Assembly: GCA_963850195.1 (NCBI GenBank)
Contig: CAWKKD010000009.1
Coordinates: 558,001-622,000, forward strand
Direction of reading: 5' to 3'
DNA from: Actinoallomurus sp963850195
GTDB taxonomy: Bacteria; Actinomycetota; Actinomycetes; Streptosporangiales; Streptosporangiaceae
DNA length: 64,000 nt
Shown here: piece after piece, positions 17,368-26,331 of the stretch
How the letters are laid out: every line of letters begins with the position of its first letter
Position numbering within the stretch: the stretch's first letter is position 1
Notes under the pieces: generated by a model
The model's input: only the letters and a program-made list of their open reading frames with translations
The model's database searches: none
Told to the model about the DNA's origin: nothing
Position numbers and translations under genes: made by a program

Positions 17368-18512
17368 TGTCACGGCTGGGCAACATCGGCGGCCGCCTCC
17401 ACCGCGGCGAGATCTCGCTCGACTTCGTGGGGCGGCAGAAGACCTGGTACGCGATCTCCGGCCTGATCCTGGTCGTCAGCATCGTCTCGCTGCTGACCCT
17501 CGGCCTGAACTTCGGCGTCGAGTTCAAGGGCGGAACGGTCTTTCAGTTCCCCGCCAAGGCGAACTCCACGACCGAGATGGCCCGCGACGCGGTCAAGAGC
17601 TCCGGCGTGGTCAAGGAAGACCCGATCGTCCAGAAGACCGGCACCGGCTGGCGGGTCCAGACGGAGAGCCTCCAGTCCACGCAGGTCTCCGCCGTCCAGA
17701 AGTCGGTCCAGCAGCGGTTCGGGCTGGCCAACGCCGACGACGTCAGCCCGCAGACCGTCGGCGCCAGCTGGGGTAAGGACATCTCCAAGAAGGCGCTCCA
17801 GGGTCTGATCGTCTTCCTGGTCGCGATCGTGATCTATCTGTCCATCGCCTTCGAGTGGCGGATGGCGGTCGCGGCCCTGATCGCGCTGGCGCACGACATC
17901 CTGATCACCATCGGTGTCTACTCGCTCGTGCAGTTCGAGGTGACGCCCTCGTCGGTGGTCGGCCTGCTGACCATCCTGGGTTACTCGCTGTACGACACGG
18001 TCGTGGTGTTCGACAAGGTCCGTGAGAACACCCGCTCGCTGACCACGTCGAACAACCTGACGTACAGCCAGGCGGCCAACCTCGCGATGAACCAGACCCT
18101 GGTCCGGTCGATCAACACCTCGGTGATCGCCCTGCTCCCGGTGGCCGGCCTACTGTTCATCGGCGCCGGCCTCATGGGTGCGGGCACGCTGAAGGACCTG
18201 GCGCTCGTCCTGTTCGTCGGCATGCTGGCCGGCGCGTACTCCTCCATCTGCATCGCGACGCCGATCCTGGCGGACCTGCAGGAGCGGCAGGAGAAGTACC
18301 GCACGCTGGCCAAGCGCGTCGCCGCCAAGGCCTCCAGCCCGAAGCGCCGGTCGAAGAACGAGGCCTCCGCCGTACGCGAGGAGCAGGACGACGACGATGA
18401 GGAGCCTTCCTCGGTCGGCGCAGGCTCGGTCAAGCTCGTACAGCAGGGGCCCCGACAGCAACCACGGCGGGCGGGCTCGAAGAGCCGCCCGAGTGGTAAG
18501 AAGAAGCGCTGA
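17367..18512 (+). CDS. secF: Protein translocase subunit SecF
   Basis: Partner of SecD, 381 aa with six TM helices. Conserved features are LNFGVEFKGGT after TM1, the SYLVGLLTILGYSLYDTVVVFDKVREN-type segment (here GLLTILGYSLYDTVVVFD) and the LVRSINTS motif. The C-terminal 70 residues are a basic and acidic tail (KKKR end, run of aspartates). ATG 17367 overlaps the secD stop. apt begins 49 bases downstream. Confidence 0.96.
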   Translation: MSRLGNIGGRLHRGEISLDFVGRQKTWYAISGLILVVSIVSLLTLGLNFGVEFKGGTVFQFPAKANSTTEMARDAVKSSGVVKEDPIVQKTGTGWRVQTESLQSTQVSAVQKSVQQRFGLANADDVSPQTVGASWGKDISKKALQGLIVFLVAIVIYLSIAFEWRMAVAALIALAHDILITIGVYSLVQFEVTPSSVVGLLTILGYSLYDTVVVFDKVRENTRSLTTSNNLTYSQAANLAMNQTLVRSINTSVIALLPVAGLLFIGAGLMGAGTLKDLALVLFVGMLAGAYSSICIATPILADLQERQEKYRTLAKRVAAKASSPKRRSKNEASAVREEQDDDDEEPSSVGAGSVKLVQQGPRQQPRRAGSKSRPSGKKKR

Positions 18513-18561
18513 GGCCCCCTTCGCGCTGCATCGCATCACGGTTATTTCTTCGAGGAGAGAC

Positions 18562-19101
18562 GTGACCACGCGACCGGTCGACCTGACACAGCTGATCAAG
18601 GAGCGCACCCGCGAGGTGCCCGACTACCCCAAGCCGGGGGTGGTCTTCAAGGACATCACGCCGCTGCTCGCCGACCACACCGCGTTCGCCGCGGTGGTGG
18701 ACGCGGTCGTCGCCCACTACGGGCGGGGAACGATCGACAAGGTGGTCGGCATCGAGGCCCGCGGGTTCATCCTGGGCGCCCCGATCGCGTACCACTTCGG
18801 TGCCGGGTTCGTGCCGATCCGTAAGAAGGGCAAGCTCCCGGCGAAGACCTTCGCCGAGGACTACGACCTGGAGTACGGCAGCGAGACGATCGAGGTGCAC
18901 CAGGACGCGTTCGCCCCGGGCGAGCAGGTGCTGATCGTCGACGACGTGCTCGCCACGGGTGGCACGGCCAAGGCCGCGGTGGAGCTCGTACGCCGTACCG
19001 GCGCCGAGGTCGTCGGGGTTTCGGTACTCATGGAGCTGTCATTCCTGCACGGCCGGGACAAGCTCGAAGGGGTGGACGTCCACCCGCTGACGGTCGTCTG
19101 A
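18562..19101 (+). CDS. apt: Adenine phosphoribosyltransferase
   Basis: Purine salvage enzyme converting adenine and PRPP to AMP. The 179-aa protein has the PRPP-binding signature VLIVDDVLATGGTA (about 127-140), the RKKGKLP loop and GIEARGFILG. GTG 18562 is placed by the GAGGAGAG motif two bases upstream of it and by family length. Location between secF and rel is the common actinobacterial order. Confidence 0.95.
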   Translation: MTTRPVDLTQLIKERTREVPDYPKPGVVFKDITPLLADHTAFAAVVDAVVAHYGRGTIDKVVGIEARGFILGAPIAYHFGAGFVPIRKKGKLPAKTFAEDYDLEYGSETIEVHQDAFAPGEQVLIVDDVLATGGTAKAAVELVRRTGAEVVGVSVLMELSFLHGRDKLEGVDVHPLTVV

Positions 19102-19117
19102 CCGCCTGTTTCGTTCC

Positions 19118-19151
19118 GACGCCCCGGTGCCGATCATGGCGCCGGGGCGTC
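19118..19151 (+). terminator. Hairpin between apt and rel
   Basis: A 14-bp stem (19118-19131 with 19138-19151, one G-U pair) around the 6-base loop GATCAT, 16 bases past the apt stop. It suggests that rel has its own promoter in the roughly 100 bases that follow; a TAAACT at 19214-19219 is a weak minus-10 candidate. Confidence 0.7.
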
Positions 19152-19249
19152 GTTACGTTCCGGGCAAATGGACCGGAATGGGCGATCGGCACCGTCTGGA
19201 ATTCGACGACCGCTAAACTGGTGTTCCGACGCAGGTATGGGGAGGCTGG

Positions 19250-21628
19250 GTGCCCGGTGAGGTGGTGTCGACCGACGCGGTAGCCGACGACGCTGTGACG
19301 CCGCGAGTCAAGCCTGCCTCACTCGCGCTGCCCGACAGTGTGCCCGCTCCCGCACCGGACGAGGGCGACCCGACGCCGTCGAGCCCGGCTGCGCCGTCGG
19401 CCGCCCGGGTCCGCCGGCGGCTTGCCCGGCTCGGCGCCCAGCGTGGTCCCATCATGAATCCCGTACTCGAACCTCTGATCAAGACGCTCCGCAACACGCA
19501 TCCCAAGGCGGACGTGCGTCTCGTCGAGCGCGCCTACGATGTCGCGGCTCACCATCACCGTGAGCAGAAGCGCAAGAGCGGCGATCCCTACATCACCCAC
19601 CCGCTCGCGGTGGCGACGATCCTCGCAGAGCTCGGCATGAACACCGAGACCCTGTGCGCCGCCCTGCTGCACGACACGGTCGAGGACACCACCTACACCC
19701 TCGACCAGCTCCACTCCGACTTCGGCGACGTGGTCGCCGCCCTCGTCGACGGGGTCACCAAGCTCGACAAGGTCAAGTACGGCGAGGCCGCGGAGGCCGA
19801 GACCGTACGCAAGATGGTCGTGGCGATGTCGCGCGACATCCGGGTCCTGGTCATCAAGCTGGCCGACCGGCTGCACAACATGCGCACCCTGCGCTACCTC
19901 CCGCGCCCCAAGCAGGAGCGCAAGGCCCGCGAGACCCTTGAGATCTTCGCGCCGCTCGCGCACCGCCTCGGCATGAACACCCTGAAGTGGGAGCTGGAGG
20001 ACCTCGCCTTCCAGACGCTCTACCCCAAGCGGTTCGACGAGATCGCCAGGCTGGTCTCCGAGCGGGCGCCGCGACGCGACGTCTACCTTCAGGACGTGAT
20101 CCAGCACGTCTCGGGCGACCTGCGCGAGGCCAAGCTCAAGGCGACGGTCAAGGGCCGCCCGAAGCACTACTACTCGATCTACCAGAAGATGATCGCCCGC
20201 GAGCTCAGCTTCGAGGACATCTACGACCTCGTGGGCATCAGGGTGCTCGTCGACACCGTCCGCGACTGCTACGCGGCGCTCGGCACGATCCATGCGCGAT
20301 GGAACCCGGTCCCCGGCCGGTTCAAGGACTACATCGCGATGCCGAAGTTCAACATGTACCAGTCGCTGCACACCACGGTGATCGGTCCTGAGGGCAAGCC
20401 CGTCGAGCTGCAGATCCGCACCCGGGCCATGCACAACCGCGCCGAATACGGCATCGCGGCGCACTGGAAGTACAAAGAAGAGACGATCGGGGCCGGCGGG
20501 CAGACCGGCAAGGCCGGCGACATGGCCTGGCTCCGGCAGCTCCTCGACTGGCAGAAGGAGACCACGGACCCGGCGGAGTTCCTGGAGTCGCTGCGCTTCG
20601 ACCTGTCGGTGTCGGAGGTCTTCGTCTTCACGCCGAAGGGCCAGGTCCTCGCGCTGCCCCAGGGCGCGACGCCGGTGGACTTCGCCTACGCGATCCACAC
20701 CGAGGTGGGCCACCGCACGATCGGCGCGCGGGTCAACGGCCGCCTGGTGCCCCTGGAGTCGACCCTCGACAACGGCGACACGGTCGAGATCTTCACCTCC
20801 AAGTCGCCGGACGCCGGGCCCAGCCGCGACTGGCTGCACTTCATCAAGAGCGCCCGCGCCCGCAACAAGATCAAGCACTGGTTCTCCAAGGAGCGCCGCG
20901 AGAGCGCGATCGAGCAGGGCAAGGACTCCCTGGCGCGCGCGATGCGCAAGCAGAACCTCCCGCTGCAGCGGATGCTGTCCGGTGAGGCCCTGCTGGCGCT
21001 GGCCCACGACATGCGCTACCCGGACGTGTCCGGCCTCTACGCCGCCATCGGCGAGAACCACGTCTCCGCGCAGAACGTCGTCCAGAAGCTCGTGGAGGCC
21101 CTCGGCGGGGCCGAGAGCGCCGCGGAGGACCTCGCGGAGACCGCCACCCCGACCCGCAAGCGCCGCTCGCGTCCCGCGGGCGATCCGGGGGTCGTCGTGG
21201 CCGGAGACCGCGACGTCTGGGTACGGCTGTCGCGGTGCTGCACTCCCGTCCCCGGTGACGAGATCGTCGGCTTCGTGACGCGCGGCAACGGCGTCTCGGT
21301 GCACCGGAGCGACTGCGTCAACGTCGCCAACCTCCGCACCCAGCCCGACCGGATGGTCGACGTCAAGTGGTCGCCCGGCGAGGACTCGGTCTTCCTGGTA
21401 GCCGTCCAGGTCGAGGCGCTCGACCGCCCCAGGCTCCTCTCCGACATCACGCGTGTGCTGTCGGACCAGCACGTCAACATCCTGTCGGCGTCCGTGACGA
21501 CCAACCACGACCGGGTCGCGGTCAGCAGGTTCAGCTTCGAGATGGGCGATCCGAAGCACCTCGGCCACGTGTTGCGGGCCGTACGCTCCGTCGACGGCGT
21601 CTACGACATCTACCGCGTCACCAGCTGA
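19250..21628 (+). CDS. rel: Bifunctional (p)ppGpp synthetase/hydrolase
   Basis: Stringent-response enzyme of the long RelA/SpoT (Rel) type, 792 aa. In order: a disordered N-terminal extension of about 68 residues, an HD hydrolase domain with HDTVED (141-146), the synthetase domain with GRFKDYIAMPK and the YQSLHTTV/EYGIAAHW motifs, a TGS domain (VFVFTPKGQVLALPQGATPVDFAY), a helical region, the conserved-cysteine domain RCCTPVPGDEIVG and a C-terminal ACT domain. Both catalytic centres look intact, so it should make and degrade the alarmone. GTG 19250 is the longest reading; ATG 19454 after the extension is an alternative start. Confidence 0.95.
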   Translation: MPGEVVSTDAVADDAVTPRVKPASLALPDSVPAPAPDEGDPTPSSPAAPSAARVRRRLARLGAQRGPIMNPVLEPLIKTLRNTHPKADVRLVERAYDVAAHHHREQKRKSGDPYITHPLAVATILAELGMNTETLCAALLHDTVEDTTYTLDQLHSDFGDVVAALVDGVTKLDKVKYGEAAEAETVRKMVVAMSRDIRVLVIKLADRLHNMRTLRYLPRPKQERKARETLEIFAPLAHRLGMNTLKWELEDLAFQTLYPKRFDEIARLVSERAPRRDVYLQDVIQHVSGDLREAKLKATVKGRPKHYYSIYQKMIARELSFEDIYDLVGIRVLVDTVRDCYAALGTIHARWNPVPGRFKDYIAMPKFNMYQSLHTTVIGPEGKPVELQIRTRAMHNRAEYGIAAHWKYKEETIGAGGQTGKAGDMAWLRQLLDWQKETTDPAEFLESLRFDLSVSEVFVFTPKGQVLALPQGATPVDFAYAIHTEVGHRTIGARVNGRLVPLESTLDNGDTVEIFTSKSPDAGPSRDWLHFIKSARARNKIKHWFSKERRESAIEQGKDSLARAMRKQNLPLQRMLSGEALLALAHDMRYPDVSGLYAAIGENHVSAQNVVQKLVEALGGAESAAEDLAETATPTRKRRSRPAGDPGVVVAGDRDVWVRLSRCCTPVPGDEIVGFVTRGNGVSVHRSDCVNVANLRTQPDRMVDVKWSPGEDSVFLVAVQVEALDRPRLLSDITRVLSDQHVNILSASVTTNHDRVAVSRFSFEMGDPKHLGHVLRAVRSVDGVYDIYRVTS

Positions 21629-21648
21629 CGCCGACCGCCACAACGCAC

Positions 21649-21694
21649 AAGGCCGGTCGCGTCGGCCCCATCAGGGGCCGACGCGACCGGCCTT
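21649..21694. terminator. Very strong bidirectional hairpin after rel
   Basis: Perfect 21-bp stem (21649-21669 with 21674-21694) around the loop ATCA, beginning 20 bases past the rel stop. It lies between convergent genes and has AA at one end and TT at the other, so it can work in both directions. Confidence 0.8.
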
Positions 21695-21746
21695 CGAAAG
21701 ACCGCTGGGGACCACCCTGCTGCGCGGTGGGCCCGGGCGGCCTCTC

Positions 21747-21809
21747 AGAGACTGTTGGGGAGCCCCCTGGACGCCGCTCGCGACGGACGAGGGCTCCCCA
21801 ACGGTCTCT
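21747..21809. terminator. Second large hairpin between rel and the DUF349 gene
   Basis: Arms 21747-21765 and 21791-21809 pair over 19 bp with one G-U, enclosing a 25-base loop. It starts 12 bases past the stop codon of the minus-strand DUF349 gene and probably ends that transcript. The loop contains a 20-base sequence also found inside the element at 50.5 kb. Confidence 0.65.
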
Positions 21810-21824
21810 CAGACGGTCTCTCAG
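21801..21824. repeat. 12-bp tandem duplication at the DUF349 gene stop codon
   Basis: ACGGTCTCTCAG occurs at 21801-21812 and again at 21813-21824 without a gap. The second copy covers the DUF349 stop codon (21821-21823) and the first overlaps the arm of the hairpin. Confidence 0.85.
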
Positions 21825-23050
21825 GAGAGTTCGGCGAGGGTGTGCTCAGCCTCCGCAAGCCACGAGCGGCGGGCCGTCAGGGCCTCCTCGGTGTCCTTGA
21901 CGTCCTTGTCGCGCCCGGCGGCCTGCGCCTTGCCCAGACGGGTCTCCAGCTGGTCGATCGACGAGCGGAGCTGGGCCACAGTGGCCTCGGCACGCGCCCT
22001 GGCCTCGGGGTTCGTACGCCGCCACTCCGAGTCCTCGGCGCCGCGTACGGCCTCCTCGACCTTGCGCAGCCGGCCCTCGAGCCGTTCGCGCGAGTCGCGG
22101 GGCACCATGCCGATCGCCTCCCAGCGCTCCTGAATGGAACGCAGGGACTGGCGGGCGGAACGGATGTCGCGTATCGGCACCAGCTTCTCGGCCTCGACGA
22201 GGAGCTGCTCCTTGGCCACGGCGTGCTCGGCGAACTCCGCGTCGCGCTCGGCGAAGACCGCGGAACGGGCCGAGAAGAACGTGTCCTGGGCGCCCTTGAA
22301 GCGACCCCACAGGTCCTCTTCGACGTCGCGGGCGGCCCGGCCGGCGATCTTCCAGCGCCGCATGAGCTCGCGGTAGGCCGCGGCGGTGGTGCCCCAGTCG
22401 GAGGAGCCGGACATCGCCTCGGCCTCGGAGACGAGGCGTTCCTTCTCCTGGCGGGCGTGCTCGCGCTCCTCCTCCAGGTTGGAGAAGTAGGACTTGCGTC
22501 GCTTGGTGAAGGCGTTGCGCGCCGACGAAAGCCGCTTCCACAGCGCCGTCTCGGTGGGGCGGTCGACGCGCTCGGCGGCCTTCCACTCCTCGACGAGCTG
22601 ACGGAGGCGCTCACCGCCGTTCTTCCAGTGCGTCTCCTCGGTCGCGATCCGCTCGGCCTCGGCGACGATGCGCTCCTTGACCTCACGCGCCTGCCCGCGC
22701 GCCTGGTCGCGTGCGACCTTGAGTTGCTCGCGGCGCTCGCCGAGCAGGCCGTTGAGGATGTCGAGCCGACGGCCCAAGCCGTCGAGATCGCCGACCGCGT
22801 GGGCCTCGGTCACGGACTCGCGGAGCTTCTTGATGCTGTGCTCGGCCTGCGCCGCGGCCAGATCGGTGGTCTTGATCCGCTGCTCGAGCAGATCGATCTC
22901 CGTCACGAGGGCGTCGTACTTGCGCCGGAAGTAGGCCAGAGCTTCGTCTGGGGCACCGGCCTGCCAGGACCCGACGGTCCGCTCGCCGGCCGAGGTACGG
23001 ACATAGACCGTCCCGTCCTCGTCCACCCGGCCCCAAGGATCTGTGGTCAC
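21821..23050 (-). CDS. DUF349 coiled-coil protein
   Basis: A 409-aa, highly charged, almost wholly helical protein. After an N-terminal patch (WGRVDEDGTVYVRT) it carries successive DUF349 repeats, recognisable as W-x-x-x-G/A-x-x-P/A-R motifs followed by LWxRFK or LWKRLSSARNAF. No membrane segment or enzyme motif is seen. Function is unknown in bacteria; structural or nucleic-acid-related roles have been suggested for the family. GTG 23050 was chosen over longer readings because GGGAGG lies six bases upstream. It is convergent with rel. Confidence 0.85.
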   Translation of the reverse strand: MTTDPWGRVDEDGTVYVRTSAGERTVGSWQAGAPDEALAYFRRKYDALVTEIDLLEQRIKTTDLAAAQAEHSIKKLRESVTEAHAVGDLDGLGRRLDILNGLLGERREQLKVARDQARGQAREVKERIVAEAERIATEETHWKNGGERLRQLVEEWKAAERVDRPTETALWKRLSSARNAFTKRRKSYFSNLEEEREHARQEKERLVSEAEAMSGSSDWGTTAAAYRELMRRWKIAGRAARDVEEDLWGRFKGAQDTFFSARSAVFAERDAEFAEHAVAKEQLLVEAEKLVPIRDIRSARQSLRSIQERWEAIGMVPRDSRERLEGRLRKVEEAVRGAEDSEWRRTNPEARARAEATVAQLRSSIDQLETRLGKAQAAGRDKDVKDTEEALTARRSWLAEAEHTLAELS

Positions 23051-23270
23051 CGCCGGCCTCCCGTATCCGAAACGTGGCCCTGGCGCGGCGCGTGACGTCC
23101 CTCGAGTAGCCCGTCCCGCCCACGGCAGGCGGGGTTCCTCGAGGATTCGGTGGCGCTGGACACCGTTGCCTCCTGTGTCAGGGTCCGGCACGTCCCCTCG
23201 TGTACCGGGCCCACCATGATGACGACCGTGGGAGTAGCGCTCCCGCAGGCCACCCTAACCTTCCGCATTG

Positions 23271-24095
23271 CTACATCTTCGTGACGGTGAGGTCTTTTAT
23301 CTCGATTTTCTTCTTTGGGGCGGTGTTTCCGGTCTGGTCGGCCGGCGCCGCGCCCGCCTTGGCGACCGAATCGACGATGTCCATGCCCTGGGTGATCTCA
23401 CCGAAGATCGTGTAATCGGCGGGCAGCGGCGAGTCGCCGTACACGATGAAGAATTGGCTGCCGTTGCTGTTCGGCGCGCTGCTGTGGGCCATCGCGATCA
23501 CGCCGCGCTTGTAAGTGGCCTGGCCGGACTTCTCGGCCTTGGGGACGTTCTCGTTGCCGAACCCGTACTTGGGGCCGCCACTACCGGTGCCGGTGGGGTC
23601 GCCGCACTGGAGGACCTTGATGCCCTCGGTGACCAGCCGGTGGCACTTGGTGTTGTCGAAGAACTTCTTGCCCGCGAGGTACTTGAACGAGTTGACGGTG
23701 CAGGACGCCTTGTTCGCGTCCACCTTGGCGACGATCTTGCCGAGGCTGGTGTCCATCGCCATCTCGTACGTGCCCTTGACCGGCTTCACCGGGGGCGTTC
23801 CGACGTCCTTGGCGGCCTGGGCGGCCTGGCCGGAAAGCGGCTGGTATCCGCACTCTCCGGGCTTGACCGAGACGCTCGGCGCCGGTGTGGGGGGCTTGGC
23901 CGCCGCGTCCGGCTTCTTGTTGCCGCCGTCCATGGCGAATGCGATGGCGCCGCCGCCGGATGCGACCGCCAGGACGACCACGGCCGAGACGACGATCTTC
24001 ACTCTCCGGGCCTTCGCCTGCCGGATCTCACGGTTCTGCTGCTGGCGCTCATAGCGCTGCCGGGCCAGCTGCTTCTTGCGGTCTTTACCCGCCAC
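23271..24095 (-). CDS. Membrane-anchored cyclophilin-type peptidyl-prolyl isomerase
   Basis: A 274-aa protein with a very basic cytoplasmic N-terminus (Lys/Arg/Gln-rich, residues 1-33), one TM helix (about 34-54), a Pro/Ala-rich spacer and an extracellular cyclophilin domain. The isomerase domain retains HRLVTEGIKVLQCGDPTGTG and GVIAMAHS...GSQFFIVY, where the usual F-M of the active site is replaced in part (GIKVLQ in place of GFMIQ). It probably helps fold exported proteins. Divergent from the MBL gene. Confidence 0.9.
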   Translation of the reverse strand: MAGKDRKKQLARQRYERQQQNREIRQAKARRVKIVVSAVVVLAVASGGGAIAFAMDGGNKKPDAAAKPPTPAPSVSVKPGECGYQPLSGQAAQAAKDVGTPPVKPVKGTYEMAMDTSLGKIVAKVDANKASCTVNSFKYLAGKKFFDNTKCHRLVTEGIKVLQCGDPTGTGSGGPKYGFGNENVPKAEKSGQATYKRGVIAMAHSSAPNSNGSQFFIVYGDSPLPADYTIFGEITQGMDIVDSVAKAGAAPADQTGNTAPKKKIEIKDLTVTKM

Positions 24096-24312
24096 CGGTG
24101 TCGCACCTCATCGAATCGCGTCATGAACTGGGAAACGTGCTGCGCATCGTAGCGGGCTCGGCCGATGTTTTTCTGCGCCGACCCCCGCGGCACCCAAACC
24201 GGCAGATACTCCGACTATCGTCCGGCGCGCACGGCAATGTCGTTCGCGGTCGGCGGTGTGCCGCCGGTACGCTCGAGCTGCCGGAAGTTCAGGCGTCAAA
24301 GAGAGGACGATC

Positions 24313-24996
24313 GTGCTCATCGCCGGGTTCCCCGCGGGCTCTTGGGCCACCAACTGCTACGTCGTGGCACCCGCCGCGGGTGAAGAGTGCGTGATCATCG
24401 ATCCCGGCCAGGACGCCGTGGACGGTCTTGACGAGCTGCTACGCGAGCACCGGCTCAAGCCGGTCGCGGTGGCCCTCACCCACGGGCACATCGACCACAT
24501 CTGGTCGGTCGTCCCGGTCTGTGGCGCCCGCGACGTACCGGCCTACATCCACGCCGACGACCGCGCCCTGCTGTCCGATCCCGCCAAGGGCTTCCCGCCC
24601 TCGGTACGGCAGCAGCTGCTCGGCGGCCTGACGTTCGGCGAGCCCGACGACGTCCGCGAGATCGAGGACGGCGCGACGCTGACGCTGGCCGGCATGGACA
24701 TGATCGTCGATCATGCTCCGGGCCATACGCAGGGGTCGGTGACCTTCAGGCTCGCGGACGCGCACGTGATGTTCAGCGGTGACCTGTTGTTCGCCGGCTC
24801 CATCGGACGCACCGACCTGCCCGGCGGCGACTACGAGGCCATGCTGAAGAGCCTGTCCCGCGTCTGTCTCTCCCTACCGGACGAGACGACGGTGCTGCCC
24901 GGCCACGGCACCCAGACCACCATCGGCCGTGAGCGCGCGACCAATCCGTTCCTTGCGGACTGCGTCCCGCCCGGCGGCCCGCACAGGGGACTCTGA
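24313..24996 (+). CDS. MBL-fold metallohydrolase (glyoxalase II-like)
   Basis: A 227-aa soluble metallo-beta-lactamase-fold hydrolase. The zinc ligands are visible as THGHIDH, then DHAPGHTQGS, FSGDLLFAGSIGRTD and the C-terminal LPGHG. This pattern fits the small hydroxyacylglutathione-hydrolase-like branch that in actinobacteria commonly lies beside hisS. Substrate unknown. GTG 24313 has GAGAGGA five bases upstream. hisS starts seven bases after the stop, so the pair is likely one transcript. Confidence 0.92.
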   Translation: MLIAGFPAGSWATNCYVVAPAAGEECVIIDPGQDAVDGLDELLREHRLKPVAVALTHGHIDHIWSVVPVCGARDVPAYIHADDRALLSDPAKGFPPSVRQQLLGGLTFGEPDDVREIEDGATLTLAGMDMIVDHAPGHTQGSVTFRLADAHVMFSGDLLFAGSIGRTDLPGGDYEAMLKSLSRVCLSLPDETTVLPGHGTQTTIGRERATNPFLADCVPPGGPHRGL

Positions 24997-25003
24997 ACCA
25001 CTG

Positions 25004-26266
25004 ATGAGCTCGAACTTCCAGGCCCCCAAGGGGGTCAACGAGTACTTTCCGCCGAGGTCGGAGACCTACCTCGCCGCACGTGACGCGTTCGCGCTCGCGG
25101 CCGCGCGCGCCGGTTACTCCTACCTCGAGCTTCCGGTGTTCGAGGACACCCGGCTGTTCGCGCGTGGCGTCGGCGAGTCGACCGACGTCGTGAGCAAGGA
25201 GATGTACACCTTCGAGGACCGCGGCGGCCGGTCGATCACGTTGCGGCCGGAGTTCACGGTCGGCGTGTTGCGGTCGGTGCTCCAGCACGGCCTGCACAAG
25301 GGCGAGCTGCCGGTGAAGGTCTGGGCCACCGGCCCGGCGTTCCGCTACGAGCGCGCGCAGGCCGGCCGCTACCGGCAGTTCTACCAGGTCGACCTGGAGG
25401 CGATCGGCTCCGAGGACCCGGCGGTCGACGTCGAGACGATCGCGCTGGCCTCGGACTGGTACCGCGACCTCGGCCTGACGCGGCTCACCCTCAACCTCAA
25501 CTCCCTCGGCTGTCGCGAGTGCCGCCCGGTCTACCGTTCCGCGCTCCAGGAGTTCCTGCGGGCTCTGGAGCTGGACGAGGCCACCCAGGCTCGCGTGGAG
25601 ATCAACCCGCTCCGGGTGCTGGACGACAAGCGGCCCGACGTACGCGCGCAGGTCGAGGACGCCCCGCTCGTCATCGACTACCTGTGCGGCGCCTGCAAGG
25701 CCCACCACGACCGCGTACGCGAGCTGCTCGCCGACCTGGGCATCGCGTGGAGGGACGACCCGCGGCTCGTACGCGGCCTCGACTACTACACGCGGACCAC
25801 GTACGAGTTCGACCACCCGCTGCTCGGCGCCCAGTCCGGCATCGGCGGCGGTGGTCGCTACGACGGCCTGTCGGAGGACATCGGCGGCCCGCCGCTGCCC
25901 GGCATCGGCTTCGGGCTCGGCCTGGACCGTACGGTGCTGGCGATGGAGGCCGAGGAGGTCGCCGCCACGGCCGCGTCCAAGATCTCCGTGTACGGCGTGC
26001 CGCTCGGCGAGGAGGCCCAGCGCATGATCTTCGGCCTGGTCGCCGAACTGCGCAGGGCCGGCATCGCCGCCGACATGTCCTATGACGGCAAAAAACTCAA
26101 GGGCGCCATGCGGGGCGCGGACCGGTCCGGCGCCGCGTACGCCGTGATCCTCGGCGAGCGCGATATCGCCGACGGGTCCGCGCAGGTCAAGGACCTGACG
26201 ACCGGCGAGCAGACCGCCGTGCCGCTGACCCGCATCGCCGAGGTGCTCAAGGAGAAGCTGGGCTGA
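25004..26266 (+). CDS. hisS: Histidyl-tRNA synthetase
   Basis: Class II aminoacyl-tRNA synthetase charging tRNA-His, 420 aa. The N-terminal PKGVNEYFPP motif, motif 2 region with FRYERAQAGRYRQFYQVD (in part), the histidine-specific RGLDYYTRTTYEF and motif 3 GIGFGLGLDRTVL are present, followed by the anticodon-binding domain. ATG 25004 lies seven bases after the MBL gene. Confidence 0.97.
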   Translation: MSSNFQAPKGVNEYFPPRSETYLAARDAFALAAARAGYSYLELPVFEDTRLFARGVGESTDVVSKEMYTFEDRGGRSITLRPEFTVGVLRSVLQHGLHKGELPVKVWATGPAFRYERAQAGRYRQFYQVDLEAIGSEDPAVDVETIALASDWYRDLGLTRLTLNLNSLGCRECRPVYRSALQEFLRALELDEATQARVEINPLRVLDDKRPDVRAQVEDAPLVIDYLCGACKAHHDRVRELLADLGIAWRDDPRLVRGLDYYTRTTYEFDHPLLGAQSGIGGGGRYDGLSEDIGGPPLPGIGFGLGLDRTVLAMEAEEVAATAASKISVYGVPLGEEAQRMIFGLVAELRRAGIAADMSYDGKKLKGAMRGADRSGAAYAVILGERDIADGSAQVKDLTTGEQTAVPLTRIAEVLKEKLG

Positions 26267-26331
26267 GGCGGCCAGGGGATCGCCCCGGGCGACAGCGCAG
26301 TGTTCCGACGTAGAAGAAAGGCTTGCCAGAA

